A model generated the notes under the pieces. That model ran no database searches. It was given only the letters and a program-made list of their open reading frames with translations, and had not been told where the DNA came from. The translations under genes and the position numbers were made by a program. From Rhynchosporium graminicola (taxonomy: Eukaryota > Ascomycota > Leotiomycetes > Helotiales > Ploettnerulaceae), in NCBI GenBank assembly GCA_900074885.1, contig FJUW01000062.1, positions 459,394 to 523,393 on the forward strand: a DNA stretch of 64,000 nt. Direction: 5' to 3'. Shown here one piece after another: positions 25,595-36,176 of this stretch (positions are counted from its first letter, which is position 1; each line of letters opens with the position of its first letter).

Positions 25595-25732
25595 CTCTCG
25601 GTCGTCTAGTTGGTTTATGGCGTGTAAGCTCCACTGATCACCTTCTCTAAGACCCCGCTAATGAAATTACCAGCGGACTGTAATGTTACTCAGCTCATCC
25701 GAATGTCGCGCGTTCGACTCGCGCCTGAGAGA
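25595..25732 (+). tRNA. probable tRNA gene with intron or unusual interior
   Basis: The 7-base acceptor strands CTCTCGG (25595-25601) and CTGAGAG (25725-25731) pair fully, with one G-U. A-box-like TCGTCTAGTTGG (25602-25613) starts a D-arm. A perfect 5-base T-stem GCGCG/CGCGC encloses the loop TTCGACT, giving B box GTTCGACTC (25712-25720). A T7 run follows. The span of 138 bases is about 65 longer than a mature tRNA, so an intron is expected. I could not find an anticodon stem that pairs well, so the amino acid is not assigned. It could be a decayed or non-canonical tRNA. Confidence 0.6.
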
Positions 25733-25736
25733 CATG

Positions 25737-25743
25737 TTTTTTT
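25737..25743 (+). terminator. RNA polymerase III T-run
   Basis: Seven T residues start five bases after the tRNA-like acceptor end, as expected for a Pol III terminator. Confidence 0.6.
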
Positions 25744-26357
25744 GATAGTTATTTATCCTCGGGAATTTTGGAAGCGAGTCAAGCCAGACACGACTATTTC
25801 TTTTGGGTTTTGTAATCTTCTAACTGATGTCGGTTTAGAGATTCCCTAATGTCACTGAATATGAGGTTTATAATGCTCTTTTTGCCTCGCTAAAGTTTCA
25901 AGTGGGCAGAGCGAGAGTGGATCTTTAGGGCATCGCGAGCGAGGTAGCAAATACCGCAAAATCAAAAGATATCTCACATTTCAGAAATAGTGGTTCAACT
26001 TTATTTCCCACAGTTGTCATAAAACACTTAGTACCAGAGTTCAACAAGTGAAGAATAGCATCCGTCTTAACAATCCCGGTTCGTCCTATCCATCAATCGT
26101 GCCGTTCCTTCAATGGTTCTTCCCCGAGTATACGTTCACTGGACATGCCTGTCTGTCCCTATATACAATTTTGACGTGATTGATATTGGACCTCCTTACA
26201 TATGTTTTCCATCCTCATACCCAAAACAGTCTAATCAAGTACAGAATAAATGAGGAAGGAAATCGAATTGGGGCAAGAAGTGCGAATCCAGCAAAAAGTT
26301 ATGTCCGCGTCCCATCTCACGGCTGGGGAGTTATTTACAATTTGAGTTTCCCAGTAT
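25744..26357. other. intergenic region
   Basis: 3' flank of the repeat-precursor gene, which is transcribed towards it. No gene is visible. Confidence 0.5.
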
Positions 26358-26864
26358 TCAGTCCTCGATCTTGATATCGGCTTCAGCTTCGCGCTTCTGG
26401 TGGCGGGTAGGCTTGAAGGTCGATACTCCGCCGATTCCTAGGCTATTTCCTGGCTCGCGAGTCTCAATAATTGCCTCAGACTCTGCCTCAAGCTCAGCAT
26501 CGGCTTCGCGCTTGTGGTGACGAGTAGGTTTGAACGTTGAGACTCCACCGATACCAAGATTGTTTCCAGGCTCACGAGTCTCGATAATTGTCTCAGACTC
26601 TTCCCCGGACTCTGTCTGAAGCTCGGCATCGGCTTCGCGCTTGTGGTGGCGAGTAGGCTTGAAGGTCGAGACTCCTCCGATACCGAGAGAATTGCCCGGC
26701 TCTGCCTCTGGTGTAGGCTCGCGCTTGTGGTGACGAGTAGGTTTAAATGTTGACACACCTGCAATGCCGAGACTGTTGCCAGGTCCGGCAAGAGGAAGAG
26801 GAGCACTGAAGATAGATGGGAGCACGCAAGCAAAGAGAACGGCAATGCGACAGAATGAAACCAT
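26358..26864 (-). CDS. Kex2-processed repeat precursor (KEP, possible RiPP)
   Basis: A 168-residue secreted precursor in a single coding exon. The signal peptide (about residues 1-20) ends at SIFS before APLPLAG. Four near-identical 21-residue units lie at residues 28-48, 56-76, 99-119 and 138-158. Each reads PGN(S/N)LGI(G/A)GVSTFKP followed by TRH(H/Q)KR. Each unit ends in a KR Kex2 site, followed by acidic spacers that start EPTPEA, EADAE or EAEAD, like the dipeptidyl-aminopeptidase spacers of yeast alpha-factor. The spacers before units 3 and 4 end in IIETR, a possible second cleavage site. The expected products are peptides of about 19 residues. The core has no tyrosine or cysteine, so classical ustiloxin-type Tyr crosslinking is not predicted. 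A 5'UTR intron ends just before the ATG. Function unknown: peptide signal, surface peptide and RiPP are all possible. Confidence 0.88.
   Translation of the reverse strand: MVSFCRIAVLFACVLPSIFSAPLPLAGPGNSLGIAGVSTFKPTRHHKREPTPEAEPGNSLGIGGVSTFKPTRHHKREADAELQTESGEESETIIETREPGNNLGIGGVSTFKPTRHHKREADAELEAESEAIIETREPGNSLGIGGVSTFKPTRHQKREAEADIKIED
26391..26783 (-). repeat. four imperfect coding repeats of the KEP core
   Basis: The 63-base units are at 26721-26783, 26637-26699, 26508-26570 and 26391-26453. Protein differences are one Ser/Asn, one Gly/Ala and one His/Gln; synonymous differences are more common. The spacers differ in length (7, 22 and 18 residues). Confidence 0.9.
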
Positions 26865-26866
26865 TT

Positions 26867-26917
26867 CTAGGAAGCAGTTAGGATAAGGTTAAGCTAGAGC
26901 GGGGATAGAGATCTTAC
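26867..26917 (-). other. 5'UTR intron of the repeat precursor
   Basis: A 51-base segment has a GTAAGA donor, CTTAAC/CCTAAC branch candidates and a TTCCTAG acceptor two bases before the start codon, which supports a transcribed and spliced gene. Confidence 0.65.
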
Positions 26918-28714
26918 TGTAGGTTGCTGAGTTGTTGTAGTGGGATATTAGGAAGCCTCTGATATGAAATGAGAGAAGGAATATCAAAAGTAGGAAATCT
27001 ATGAAAGATGAAAAGAGATAGGAAAGAAGGAGAGAGCTCCTTAGATGTTGATGATGATGATGAGATGATTGATGGTGGTGAATACCAAAACCCCCGGATT
27101 TCCTTCACCTTTTGTATCTTGAATTCTCAAGCAAATAGTCAATCGGGAAGCAAATGTAAGGTACCTACGATACAGAATTAGATTCTCCATACTTCTCGGA
27201 TGTACCTCCAATCCGAAATACACAGCAATCCAGATAAACTGAATATAAGACATCGAATGTCAAGGTAGTCAAAGCCACAAATAGCGCAACATGGGGCTGC
27301 CAACAAAAACATGATAGAAACCATATTCTGGCCCCTATCAGCTGTCAGCCGGGGACATGAATAGCACAAATGTAAACGAGACAACCAGCGACTGGCAATA
27401 ATTCTTCCTAGAACATTTGGAACGTGTCTCAACAAGCTTACACTCCTATCGATCCTTGATCAAGACTGACGGACCCCATTCGCTCCGGTATCTCTGCATC
27501 CAGCTCTACTGAGCCTTAATACATCTGCTGGCGACCATGATATCGCGCTTAGCTTGCATGGTGCCATAAATACATGCAGGCTGCAGGCTGCAGCAAGCAA
27601 TCTCGAGGAATGACGCGCAGCGCCGCACCCGAACTTCCGGGGGCTTGATCAATATGGTAACTGTTTAAACGATATACAGCACTATGAGGATTTCCGGCGG
27701 CTAATTGGGTCTCTGGTTTGCTTCCTTCATGAGTCCTCGGGTAGGTGAAGATGCGGTGGTAAATTACGGCTATTTTGGGGGGCTGAGTTTGTGGATGCTT
27801 GAGTTGCTGGACATCGTCTTAATATAGGCGCTTTAGCGTAGGATGCCCGCTAGAATAAGCGAGGATCCTGAAATGGGCTGGCAGGATGTTCTTTTGCAGC
27901 AGATCTCTCCAATACTAGTCCATATTGAGAATGATCTGTTGAGATCATAGTTGTTGGTTATTTCTGTTATAGTTCCCTTCTATGTTAGATTTTTGGATAT
28001 AATGATATTATATTCGTATGGAAGCATGAAAACTTTATCGGAAACCATCTTACCAGAAATTCTGAGTGAAATTCTGGTGTTTCGGCTTGAATAAATTGAG
28101 GATGCTTGCAAACGGAATTGGAGTTCTTATCGGAATTCCAACTGTAGATCCCGGAGAGTAGTCCGGGATGGTGCAGGTAATGTAGACAGGGTTGCCAGAA
28201 GCTATTAATTGGATCGATGGTGATTTCCTCACTTTCGTTCTTCACACGCAGCTCTCGTTCTGTTGCTTTCAATGCTAGAAAGAAATCCCATGCTTGGTAG
28301 AAACAGGTACAGACATGAATTGCTGTAAGCTGTCAAATTGATTACTTTTAAAGTCTGAATGTCAAGTTATTTTCAGACGTGGTCTCACAATCTTCACACG
28401 TGTGGTAAGAAGGAAGTCGTTCTGTGGAATTGAAAGATCAGACTCAAATGGCGCGATGGACGCTGACACAAATTGATGAAGTGTTGTACCACTGATTTGG
28501 TGAGTTCAAGCTATTATACCGAACCCATGAATTCCCAGCAAGATCCAATGCCACTCAGCATACATGCCCAAAAGTATTCCGATTCTTAGATGATGTGATG
28601 CTCCAAAGCCCAAAACCTACCCGAAACGCCTTGCCATGCAATAAATCCCAAATCAACGCCAACACTGACTTCAATCATCATTCACAAACAGCATTTCCAC
28701 CCAAGAAACCTCCA
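26918..28714. other. intergenic region
   Basis: About 1.8 kb upstream of the repeat precursor and downstream of the next minus-strand gene. No supported gene. It has a short TGATGA-rich tract near 27050 and many weak frames. Confidence 0.45.
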
Positions 28715-29135
28715 TTATTGGCTGTATTTGTCTTCCGGCGCCTTCGAAACCACCACACTGAAAACAGCCAGCGGCAGCACAAGCAACAACATGACAGCAA
28801 GAAAGATGCAGATCAAGGCTTTCCTCTTGTTGTTCCGACATCGTTCTTCTGCGAGATGAGATGATTCGAGTTTTGATAAGGAGTCGGAAGGATCGAGATC
28901 CATGCTTGGTGAAGGCGAGCAGGGCGGTGGGGAGGAGCTCGGTGTTCGGGATGAAAGAGAAGGCATTGTGTAGAGTGGTAACTGAGAAATGTCAATCAAT
29001 GCTATGCGGAGTGTTTTTTAGCATGGAAAGTATCAAAGGCAAGCATTGTAGGAAGAATCGGCTGGAATGAAGTCTTGAGAATTTTCTCAGTGTACTTACA
29101 AGTGAGCCATCGGTCTTAGAACTCAATTTCATCAT
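28715..29135 (-). CDS. small single-span membrane protein, Ser/Pro-rich
   Basis: Two exons, 29135-29100 and 28981-28715, are separated by a 118-base intron with a GTAAGT donor and CTCAG acceptor; phase is kept and the product is 100 residues. The N-terminal half is Ser/Pro-rich (RTPSSSPPPCSPSPS). A basic RNNKRK precedes a strong membrane span (ALICIFLAVMLLLVLPLAVF), and the tail is short and charged. No family is recognised. Its layout resembles two other minus-strand frames downstream of 29.9 kb and 31.2 kb. Confidence 0.55.
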
Positions 29136-29895
29136 TGAAGGGAAGACAAAGAGAAATATGTTAGAGTTATCTTTCGTAGAAGTTCCTTTGGGGGAGTGAA
29201 GTGCAGTCAGCTCGGGGCGGCTGATGTGTGGCAAAGCAGGGACTGTCGCGAACTGTTTCTACTTCATGTCCTGTTGATATGCGGATGAATGTAAGAACAA
29301 TCGAGCTAAGAGGCTGTCGCAGGTATAAGTGGTCATCAAATTGAGTCTCAAAACAAAACTTGAACCTGGAGAATATCTGATAAATCGTTATTGATGATCA
29401 AGATTCAGACTTCCAAGCATATTAATTCTCAGATCCGCGAGGTTGGCTCTACAGTATTGTAGTATCGATTGAATGCACCCCAAGACGCACTGCTGACAGC
29501 GAACACTATCCCCAGGCAGATTTATACCTAGTGTTTGAGCAGGTCTCTGGCTGCACGCTGTTCGTTGGTAGGCGAAGCCCAACAGACCCTGAAATCCTGG
29601 GGTTGGATCTGCGTGGTACCCTGTTCGGAAGCAAGCCCTCCAGCGGCTGTTATTTTGGGAGCGGAATTTTTGAAGGTATCTTGGCAGGTTAGCATTTTCG
29701 TACCAATGATGGGCCTGCAGTAGTTTATATTGATCTATTCATTTCGGTGAACAAATTTGTGACATGAAGTTTCTTAAATACGGTGTTCTGAATCCACTAC
29801 GTGAACATGTTGAGTATGTGAATGATTGGCTCTAGGCTTCTCTTCCTAGGTATACATCGCTCACGTAATGGTGGGCTGCATCTTAGAAGTTACAG
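29136..29895. other. intergenic region
   Basis: I see no gene here. Confidence 0.45.
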
Positions 29896-30390
29896 TTACC
29901 CGCTCGAGACGGATCTCTTTACACATCCCGTTATGGCAATCAGAAGATCTATGATCAATATCACGATTGCAATCCCACACAAACAATCTCGCCATTTCAT
30001 CATTGGAAGTCAATTCCGTGATATGGTAAGCTCAACCACGGTTGTCACAGTGGTAATAATTATAGCAATCAAAGCTCAATCCAATCAAGAAACGAATCAT
30101 ACATTGTTTGTCCGTCTGTTGCTTCTCTTCAATATTCACGAAACTTTGAACAGGGGATTTCCATTGCGAGCAAACGGATCACCAGTATATGACAGAGATT
30201 TGTGAGCAATGAATGGATCACTTGCTTCTTCATTGTGGGAATCGTGCCGAGAGGATCGGGGTAAATTGAGGGTCCTGAGAGGGGAGGGGTGTTCAGTGGA
30301 GTGTAAGCTTCCACCTGGTTTCTGTTTAGATCCCAAGCACAGCTTCAAATGGAAACCAAGTGGATGTTTAGCTTGTAACCACAACCTGAG
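29896..30390 (-). pseudogene. possible third small membrane protein, structure unresolved
   Basis: Going down the minus strand, a Pro/Thr-rich stretch (VEAYTPLNTPPLSGPS) near 30310 is followed near 29990 by a single membrane span (CLCGIAIVILIIDLLIAITG) and a basic end, with a stop at 29896-29898. The intervening 250 bases contain frame changes, and I could not find an intron chain that joins both parts. It may be a broken relative of its neighbours or a multi-exon gene. Confidence 0.3.
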
Positions 30391-31149
30391 TTAATAACCT
30401 GGTCTACCATGACTGCTTCCTGACATCAATCCTTCATTTCAATTGCTATCGAATTCACCAATGTTCCTCATGCACTTCAATACAACTGCAATTAGTTCTA
30501 AGCCTCGACTTTCGTAGCATCACTGGGCATATAGAGGATTTGGATAGCTTAGGACGTACTGATGGTAGGCTGTCTAATGCGAAAGATTAGGCAATTCCGA
30601 ATCAGCAAATACCAAGGATGCATGTCTCTAATCTATCAAGAACTAAGAGTGAGCCTCTCGTGACCCAGAAAAGAGGCTAAAGCTGGAAAGATAACGAAAA
30701 ATGTAAAGCTTCCGATCTACGTCGACAAGCGAATCAGATGAATTTGAAATTTCATTGCGCTGGATCGCATGACAATAACGCAGCATCTTATGATTGTTGG
30801 TTATTCAGAGCGTACCAACTGCACGTGGCTTGTTTTTGAATACTGTGTTAGAGTTTCGCATCGCAACCCCTTTGAGATCGTGTTTCTGGTGAGATAAATA
30901 TAATTTCAGGAGCTGGATTCGCTTAGCGAGGCGCAAATTATTTGCTAATATTCGATTGATATTGTATTAGAGCATCTACACTCATCAAAGTTTCCGAGTT
31001 GACATCTTCATAACTAGGACTATCCATATCTAGGTATCCCACATATTCCATTGATATTCATCGTTTGCGCCGACCCAAATGCACCGTCCTGAACTGTGAA
31101 GTTCATTGCTAAATATAGAAACATCTTAGAGGACCACTGTCGTCTTCAC

Positions 31150-32061
31150 TTAGCTTGGAGAGCAGTCGCCACTGGTCGTCCCATCACTCCACTTGAAACA
31201 GAACTGATCTCCTCTCCCCCAGTTGAATACCGTCCCAAAGACCAAAAGTGGGATCAAGATAATAACAGTAGTCGCGAGGCAGAAGCAGGCGATCTTCCTC
31301 TGGTTGTACTTCTTCTGGTTATAGTATCTATTTCCGGAAGTATCTTTGGGAGCTTTTGACGAGGTGAAAAATGTAATGTTCGTCGCTACTGATTTGAGTG
31401 GTGTTATGGGTTCGTTGAGAGGATAGTTGTTCTGTGACTGGAAACACGGTGGGAGACCCGCTTCAGGATCTCGAATGTGGAAATTGTAGGCTGGCGGAGG
31501 ATAACTCGGTAACTTTTATCCTTATTAGTATTGAACTGCGAAAATCATCGAAGGAGTCACTCGCGTCTGCAAATGGGTTCGATGGATGGAAAGGCTGCCG
31601 TATGTTCGTCTCTTGCGTCGATAATCCCGCCATCTCGTCTAATTCTACCTTTGTTGATATCGAAAACTAGCGAGGAGGAATATATAGATTGTGGAGAAAT
31701 AACTGGGGCTCCTTTTGACGCTGAAAGTCAATTAAGTGCAGTAAATCGATTGGCGATAGTTGTTCACATTATTGGAGGACAAACCTGATACATATACATT
31801 TTCACCTTGTTGGTTGGTATTCCTTCGCCCTGAGCTGGTGGCTGTGTCCGGTGTAGGGCTCGCAGGCTGCTGAGCCCCGAAGGAAGTCTGAAATGGGGCG
31901 AACTTATGCTGCAGTTCTAAATCTGTTGCTGAGAGTTACCTGAAAACCTGGCTATAAGGATCTTGAAGCTCGCCGGAGAGACTGACTCCTGCCCCTCGAT
32001 CGTTGCTATTTGGTGGTTGTTCAAAATCACGTGTAGTGCGCAGCACGTGTCCAAGGGTCAT
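31150..32061 (-). CDS. PPxY-motif single-span membrane protein, multi-exon
   Basis: The last exon, 31512-31150, is firm. It begins after a TACTAATA branch site and an AAAG acceptor, starts LPSYPPPAYNFH (a PPxY motif) and contains NNYPLNEPITPLKS. A basic RYYNQKKYNQRK is followed by a strong span (IACFCLATTVIILIPLLVF), GTVFNWGR and a cysteine-bearing tail. Upstream minus-strand segments look coding: one near 31650-31550 (FHPSNPFADASDSFDDFRSS), one near 31900 with a Pro/Thr/Ser-rich stretch, and a possible first exon at 32061 (MTLGHVLRTT). Their splice joins are not settled. The shared PPxY plus GT.FNWGR design links it to the gene at 17.7 kb. Function unknown; ubiquitin-ligase adaptor is a guess. 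Confidence 0.55.
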
Positions 32062-32565
32062 TTTCACGTAAGATCTCGTGTCCTGTATTGTAAGAACATC
32101 GTTAGCAAGCCGCTGCGAAATCGTTCAGCAGATTAACTTGACGCCCGAGTTAGGTAGTCAACACTTAATGTGTTCGCTAGAATGTCCTGTCGTTTGGACT
32201 CGTATTTTTCTCCATCTCCACAGCGTCCACTACCTTAACTCCAGGTTCACATTTCTCCAACAGCCCCAGGAACTTACCGAACAGCCGATCGAGCGCAGAC
32301 TGGGCAATTATGAAATATTATTCCGAGAAAACGCGGCACCAGCCTTCCACACGAACTCATGTGTTCCTGAATCCCTGGCTTGCATCCCCAGCTCGACGAA
32401 GAGGATCTCGCGACCGTGTCCTTCTGCTCTCCACCTTGTCAGAAGTCAGTTGCCGGAAAATCCGGGGTCAGAGAGACCCTTCGCAATGGAATAAGAGGAT
32501 GAGGTCGATGATGCCATTTACAGATCCTCAGGATCCAACAGAGCACAATAATCGATCGTGGACTT

Positions 32566-32843
32566 CTAATTATAGCGCATCCCAATCGGTGGTGTTGCAG
32601 AGTTCTGATACTGATTGGCGGCAGAAACATTTGGTTTCCATTTCGGTCGTACTCCAAAGTATGGCGCAACAGCCATATCTTCTCGGAACCTAAAGGACAG
32701 TATCCACCAGTTTTGAATTGGAAGAACGACTCTGATACGAGGCAGTAAGTTGAAAACAAGAAGGGGGAAAAAGCGAAAATTGGAAGTAACCTAAAAACGA
32801 AAGCAACTCCGAGGAATGACAGAATGCGGCTGGCTGATTTCAT
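32566..32843 (-). CDS. possible small secreted protein
   Basis: The ATG at 32843 opens a signal-peptide-like stretch (MKSASRILSFLGVAFVF). Splicing 32790-32732 (58-60 bases, branch ACTTAC, CAG acceptor, but a poor GTTACT donor) continues in phase to a 72-residue product ending PPIGMRYN. The mature part is about 55 residues, without cysteines and rich in aromatic residues. Without the intron the frame runs further as a less protein-like sequence. No family is recognised. Confidence 0.35.
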
Positions 32844-33407
32844 GATACATCAATAGCATTGTTTGGTACTGCTGCTACCAATATTGGAGTCCTTCCTCGA
32901 TCGATGGCAGACGTTGTGATTGGAGCGTTTATTCCCCCTTTGTTTTGTTCGGCTCCGAAGCGGGGATAAGCGGGGGAGGAAAGTTGTATGCAAGTAATCG
33001 ACAACACTTGAATTGCTAATGACCTTCCTCATCCTGTTCCAAATACCTCACATATGTGATTGGCCGAACACCAAATCCGGGTAGGTGATTCTCCATTGGG
33101 GGGCAGGACTTGCTACAAAAGATCATATGATAACGGAATTCGGTAACATATGGGTAGCGGGAGATGTAAGGTTTAGCCTTTCCTTACCTGTCGTCAGGGA
33201 TACCGGCAGCAGGAAAAAAGACCAGCCACGCGGCGCATGAAGGTTAAACTTACATCATTGACGGGTAATATATGTGAGGACGGCTATAGAGTCCAGATGG
33301 TACTGAAGTATTTAAATTATGTCGTCTTCCTTCGTGCGTAGGCAGTCAATACAAGCCACATCTCTTTACAACCAGACGAACTTGAAGTCTTAGAGACGCT
33401 ATTCAAG
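32844..33407. other. intergenic region
   Basis: Between two divergently oriented genes; probably promoter DNA for the galactanase gene. No gene is seen. Confidence 0.5.
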
Positions 33408-35475
33408 ATGGTTGGCTCTTCAACGTTCACGGTCACTATTGCGCTGCTCGTTGGCCTCGTGTCTGCGAGTGTTCAGATTGTATGTTAAACCCCCGACCGT
33501 AGCGCATTGCTCGGAAGATCTTTGCTTTGACATTTGCTGATTCCGAAAAGATTCCAGGCGCAACAATCACAGCCAAGGGGAAGAATCAGCATATCCAGGC
33601 TCATGGCGGTGGGATCATTGAAGTCAATAATGTGTTTTACCTCATTGGTGAGAACAAATTGAATGGCTCTGCATTCCAGAGCTTGAACTGCTATTCCAGC
33701 ACGGTACATTCCCTATACTGCCCCAAAAATTGAAAATCTTGTTTGGAGCTTCTGACTGGCTTCGAAACATACACTACAGCGACACATCTACGTCCAAACT
33801 AACGAGATATTCAAAATAGGATCTCGTAACCTGGACATTCGTCAATGAAGTCCTCAGCCTTCAATCCTCAGGTGATCTCGGACCCAACCGAGTCGTAGAG
33901 AGACCGCATGTCCTGTACAATGACCAGACGAAGAAATATGTAATGTGGATGCATATTGATAGTAGCAATTATGGGGAAGCCAAGGCAGGTTGGGCGGTCA
34001 GTGATACCGTTTGTGGGAACTACAAGTACTTGTAAGCTCTCGACAAAAGAACATCTCTTCGAAGAAGATTGGGAAGCTGATCACGTTTCTGTTGATATTA
34101 GGGGATCTGTCCAGCCACTTGGCTTTCAAAGCCGAGATTTGAATGTGTTCAAAGGTATATTCACGTGGGCGGTAAATTTGTATAAAAAACATACACTGAC
34201 AGAGATATAGATACCGATGGAACAGGCTACCTGCTGACAGAAGATGTGAGTCCTATCCATAGAGTCCTACCAACCCAAGTGACTGGACCAAATGCTCACA
34301 TACTGTCTTCAGCGCGTGAATGGTCTTCGAATCGATAAGCTTTCGGCAGACTACCTTACAGTCTTATCCCCTGTTTTTCTCTGGCCAGAGAAATACTCAT
34401 ACGAGGCTTCAGCACTGTACAAAAATGGGAACATGTATTTCATGTTCGCTTCAGATCAAAGTGGATGGGGTATGAATCCTGGGTCCATGACACAAATGTG
34501 AAGATCCAATTGCTGATGTTAAGCTTGCCAGACCCGAACGACAACATATATTGCACCTCGACAAGCCTCACTGGGCCATGGTCGGCATGGAAAAATTTCG
34601 CAACGCCAGGGTCGAAGACTTACAGTTCCCAGACTGCGGCAATCGTTGGCATCAACGGTGTCGTGATGTAAGTTTGCGTTCAATCTCCAACAAATTCAAA
34701 CTTGCCACGTTTCCATCACAACTTCATGCTTCGTATATGCAAGACATCCAGAACAACCAAGAGGGACTAAGTGCGTGACTGACAACGGCCATAGGTACAT
34801 GGGAGATCGCTGGAAAAAAGCCAACCTCATGGCATCCACTTATGTCTGGCTACCACTCACCCTGTCTGGCACGACCGCAAAAATGGTACGTCTCTCCAGG
34901 CCTCTTTACTCTAATCCGTCGAGTCCAAAAAGAATAAGGATCTAAACAAAAGCAGGACAATCGCGTAAACTGGAGCCTCGACATCGCGGCCGGAACATGG
35001 GCACCAGGACCCGCCGAAACAACCCCCGAAGCAGAATCTAGCACCAACATCCTGTCCGGCGGCACCAAATCGCTCGACTGCTCTAGCTGCTCCGGGGGCA
35101 AAAGTGTTGGCTACGTTGGTGGGTCAGCTGGTGGAAGCCTTACGTTCACAAATGTGACGAGTACGGTTGATACGACGAGTACTCTGAGGATCGTATATAC
35201 GAACGGAGACAGCACGCAGAGGTATGCGAACGTGGTTGTGAATGGCGTGGGGAATGTTGTGGCTTTTGTGCCGACTGCCGGTGGCATCCCATTGACTAGT
35301 ACCTTGACAGTTGCGTTGAAGAAGGGAGTCAATACGGTGAAATTTGAGGGCGTGAATGGAGGTTATGGTGAGTCTACCTTTTCTTCCTTTGCTGATCCCC
35401 AGGTTCCGATCTTGAATGATGCTGATGACCTGTGTAGCTCCGGATATTGACCGTATAATGGTTCCAATCTTGTAA
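33408..35475 (+). CDS. secreted GH43 (subfamily 24-type) exo-beta-1,3-galactanase
   Basis: It likely trims beta-1,3-galactan backbones of arabinogalactan proteins outside the cell. Ten exons (33408-33479, 33551-33703, 33820-34031, 34102-34154, 34211-34245, 34313-34469, 34532-34667, 34795-34885, 34956-35367, 35438-35475) join in phase to 452 residues. A signal peptide (MVGSSTFTVTIALLVGLVSA) is followed by NQHIQAHGGGI, the start of the five-bladed catalytic domain. By my count E102 (VERPHV), D158 (SRDLNVF), E206 (YSYEAS) and Q261 (SSQTAA) fall where the characterised subfamily member has its active-site residues, including the unusual glutamine in place of a catalytic base. That comparison is from memory. 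From about residue 330 a CBM35-like beta domain follows (GGSAGGSLTF, DIDRIMV at the end). All introns are 51-127 bases. Confidence 0.9.
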
Positions 35476-36176
35476 ATATGAAATTGGTATCTTGTTTCTT
35501 TCGGGCCAAGCAGTGTTGAGTCGACAATTTCGATAGAAGTTTACATAAATTTATGAAACAGCCACAAACTCAAGAGTTCTATCTCAACACCACTTGAATC
35601 CTGCCTACCTAGTACGTCCAGGATGTCGAGACTGTTGAAGCAAGACATATCGGTGAGTTTCTATCATGCCTGTTCGCCGAATCGTTTTGTGTGAGAAAAC
35701 AATAGAAAACTATAGATCGAGAATTTTCGTGAATTGCAAGAAGCTTATGGACGATATGATCAAAAACTTTAAAAATCGTGTTAAATCTTGCATAGTGACA
35801 TATTAAAGTGACGTACTCCGCTGTCTTCAAGATCTGTAAACAAAAAGGTCAGCGACACCGACTTGCGATGTCAGAAGTACCACGATGCGTACTGAGCTAC
35901 TCGATCCCGCAGACATAGCGCATCGAGGATTCCAAGGAGATCGACAAGTACTCATCAGGCAAGAAGCAGCAGGTCTCAAAAAAAAGGAACTTGCCTGTGT
36001 CAACTTGTGACTTTATATGGCAATATAATATTGATTCATATTTTATCCCCACTCGCCTCACTCATATAGTGCTAAACTCCAAAACTCTTTGACTAGTACC
36101 CTTATTACTATTTATCCAATCATACATATCACCCTGGAACACAAGCCTGACACGCCTGACACCAGTTCACTCAGAC
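35476..36176. other. intergenic region
   Basis: I see no gene; it is AT-rich and lies between the galactanase and a transporter relic. Confidence 0.5.

Noticed and set aside
26438..26845. Second minus-strand frame over the repeat precursor
   Set aside because: It is a frame-shifted shadow; it lacks Kex2 sites and its repeats are only those of the DNA.
26358..26864. Mating pheromone (alpha-factor) identity for the repeat precursor
   Set aside because: The processing layout is similar, but the core does not resemble known ascomycete alpha pheromones (short, Trp/Cys and GQP-containing) and no mating genes are nearby.
28715..32061. UstYa (DUF3328) oxidases partnering the repeat precursor
   Set aside because: The spans are C-terminal, not N-terminal, and I see no HxxHC motifs.
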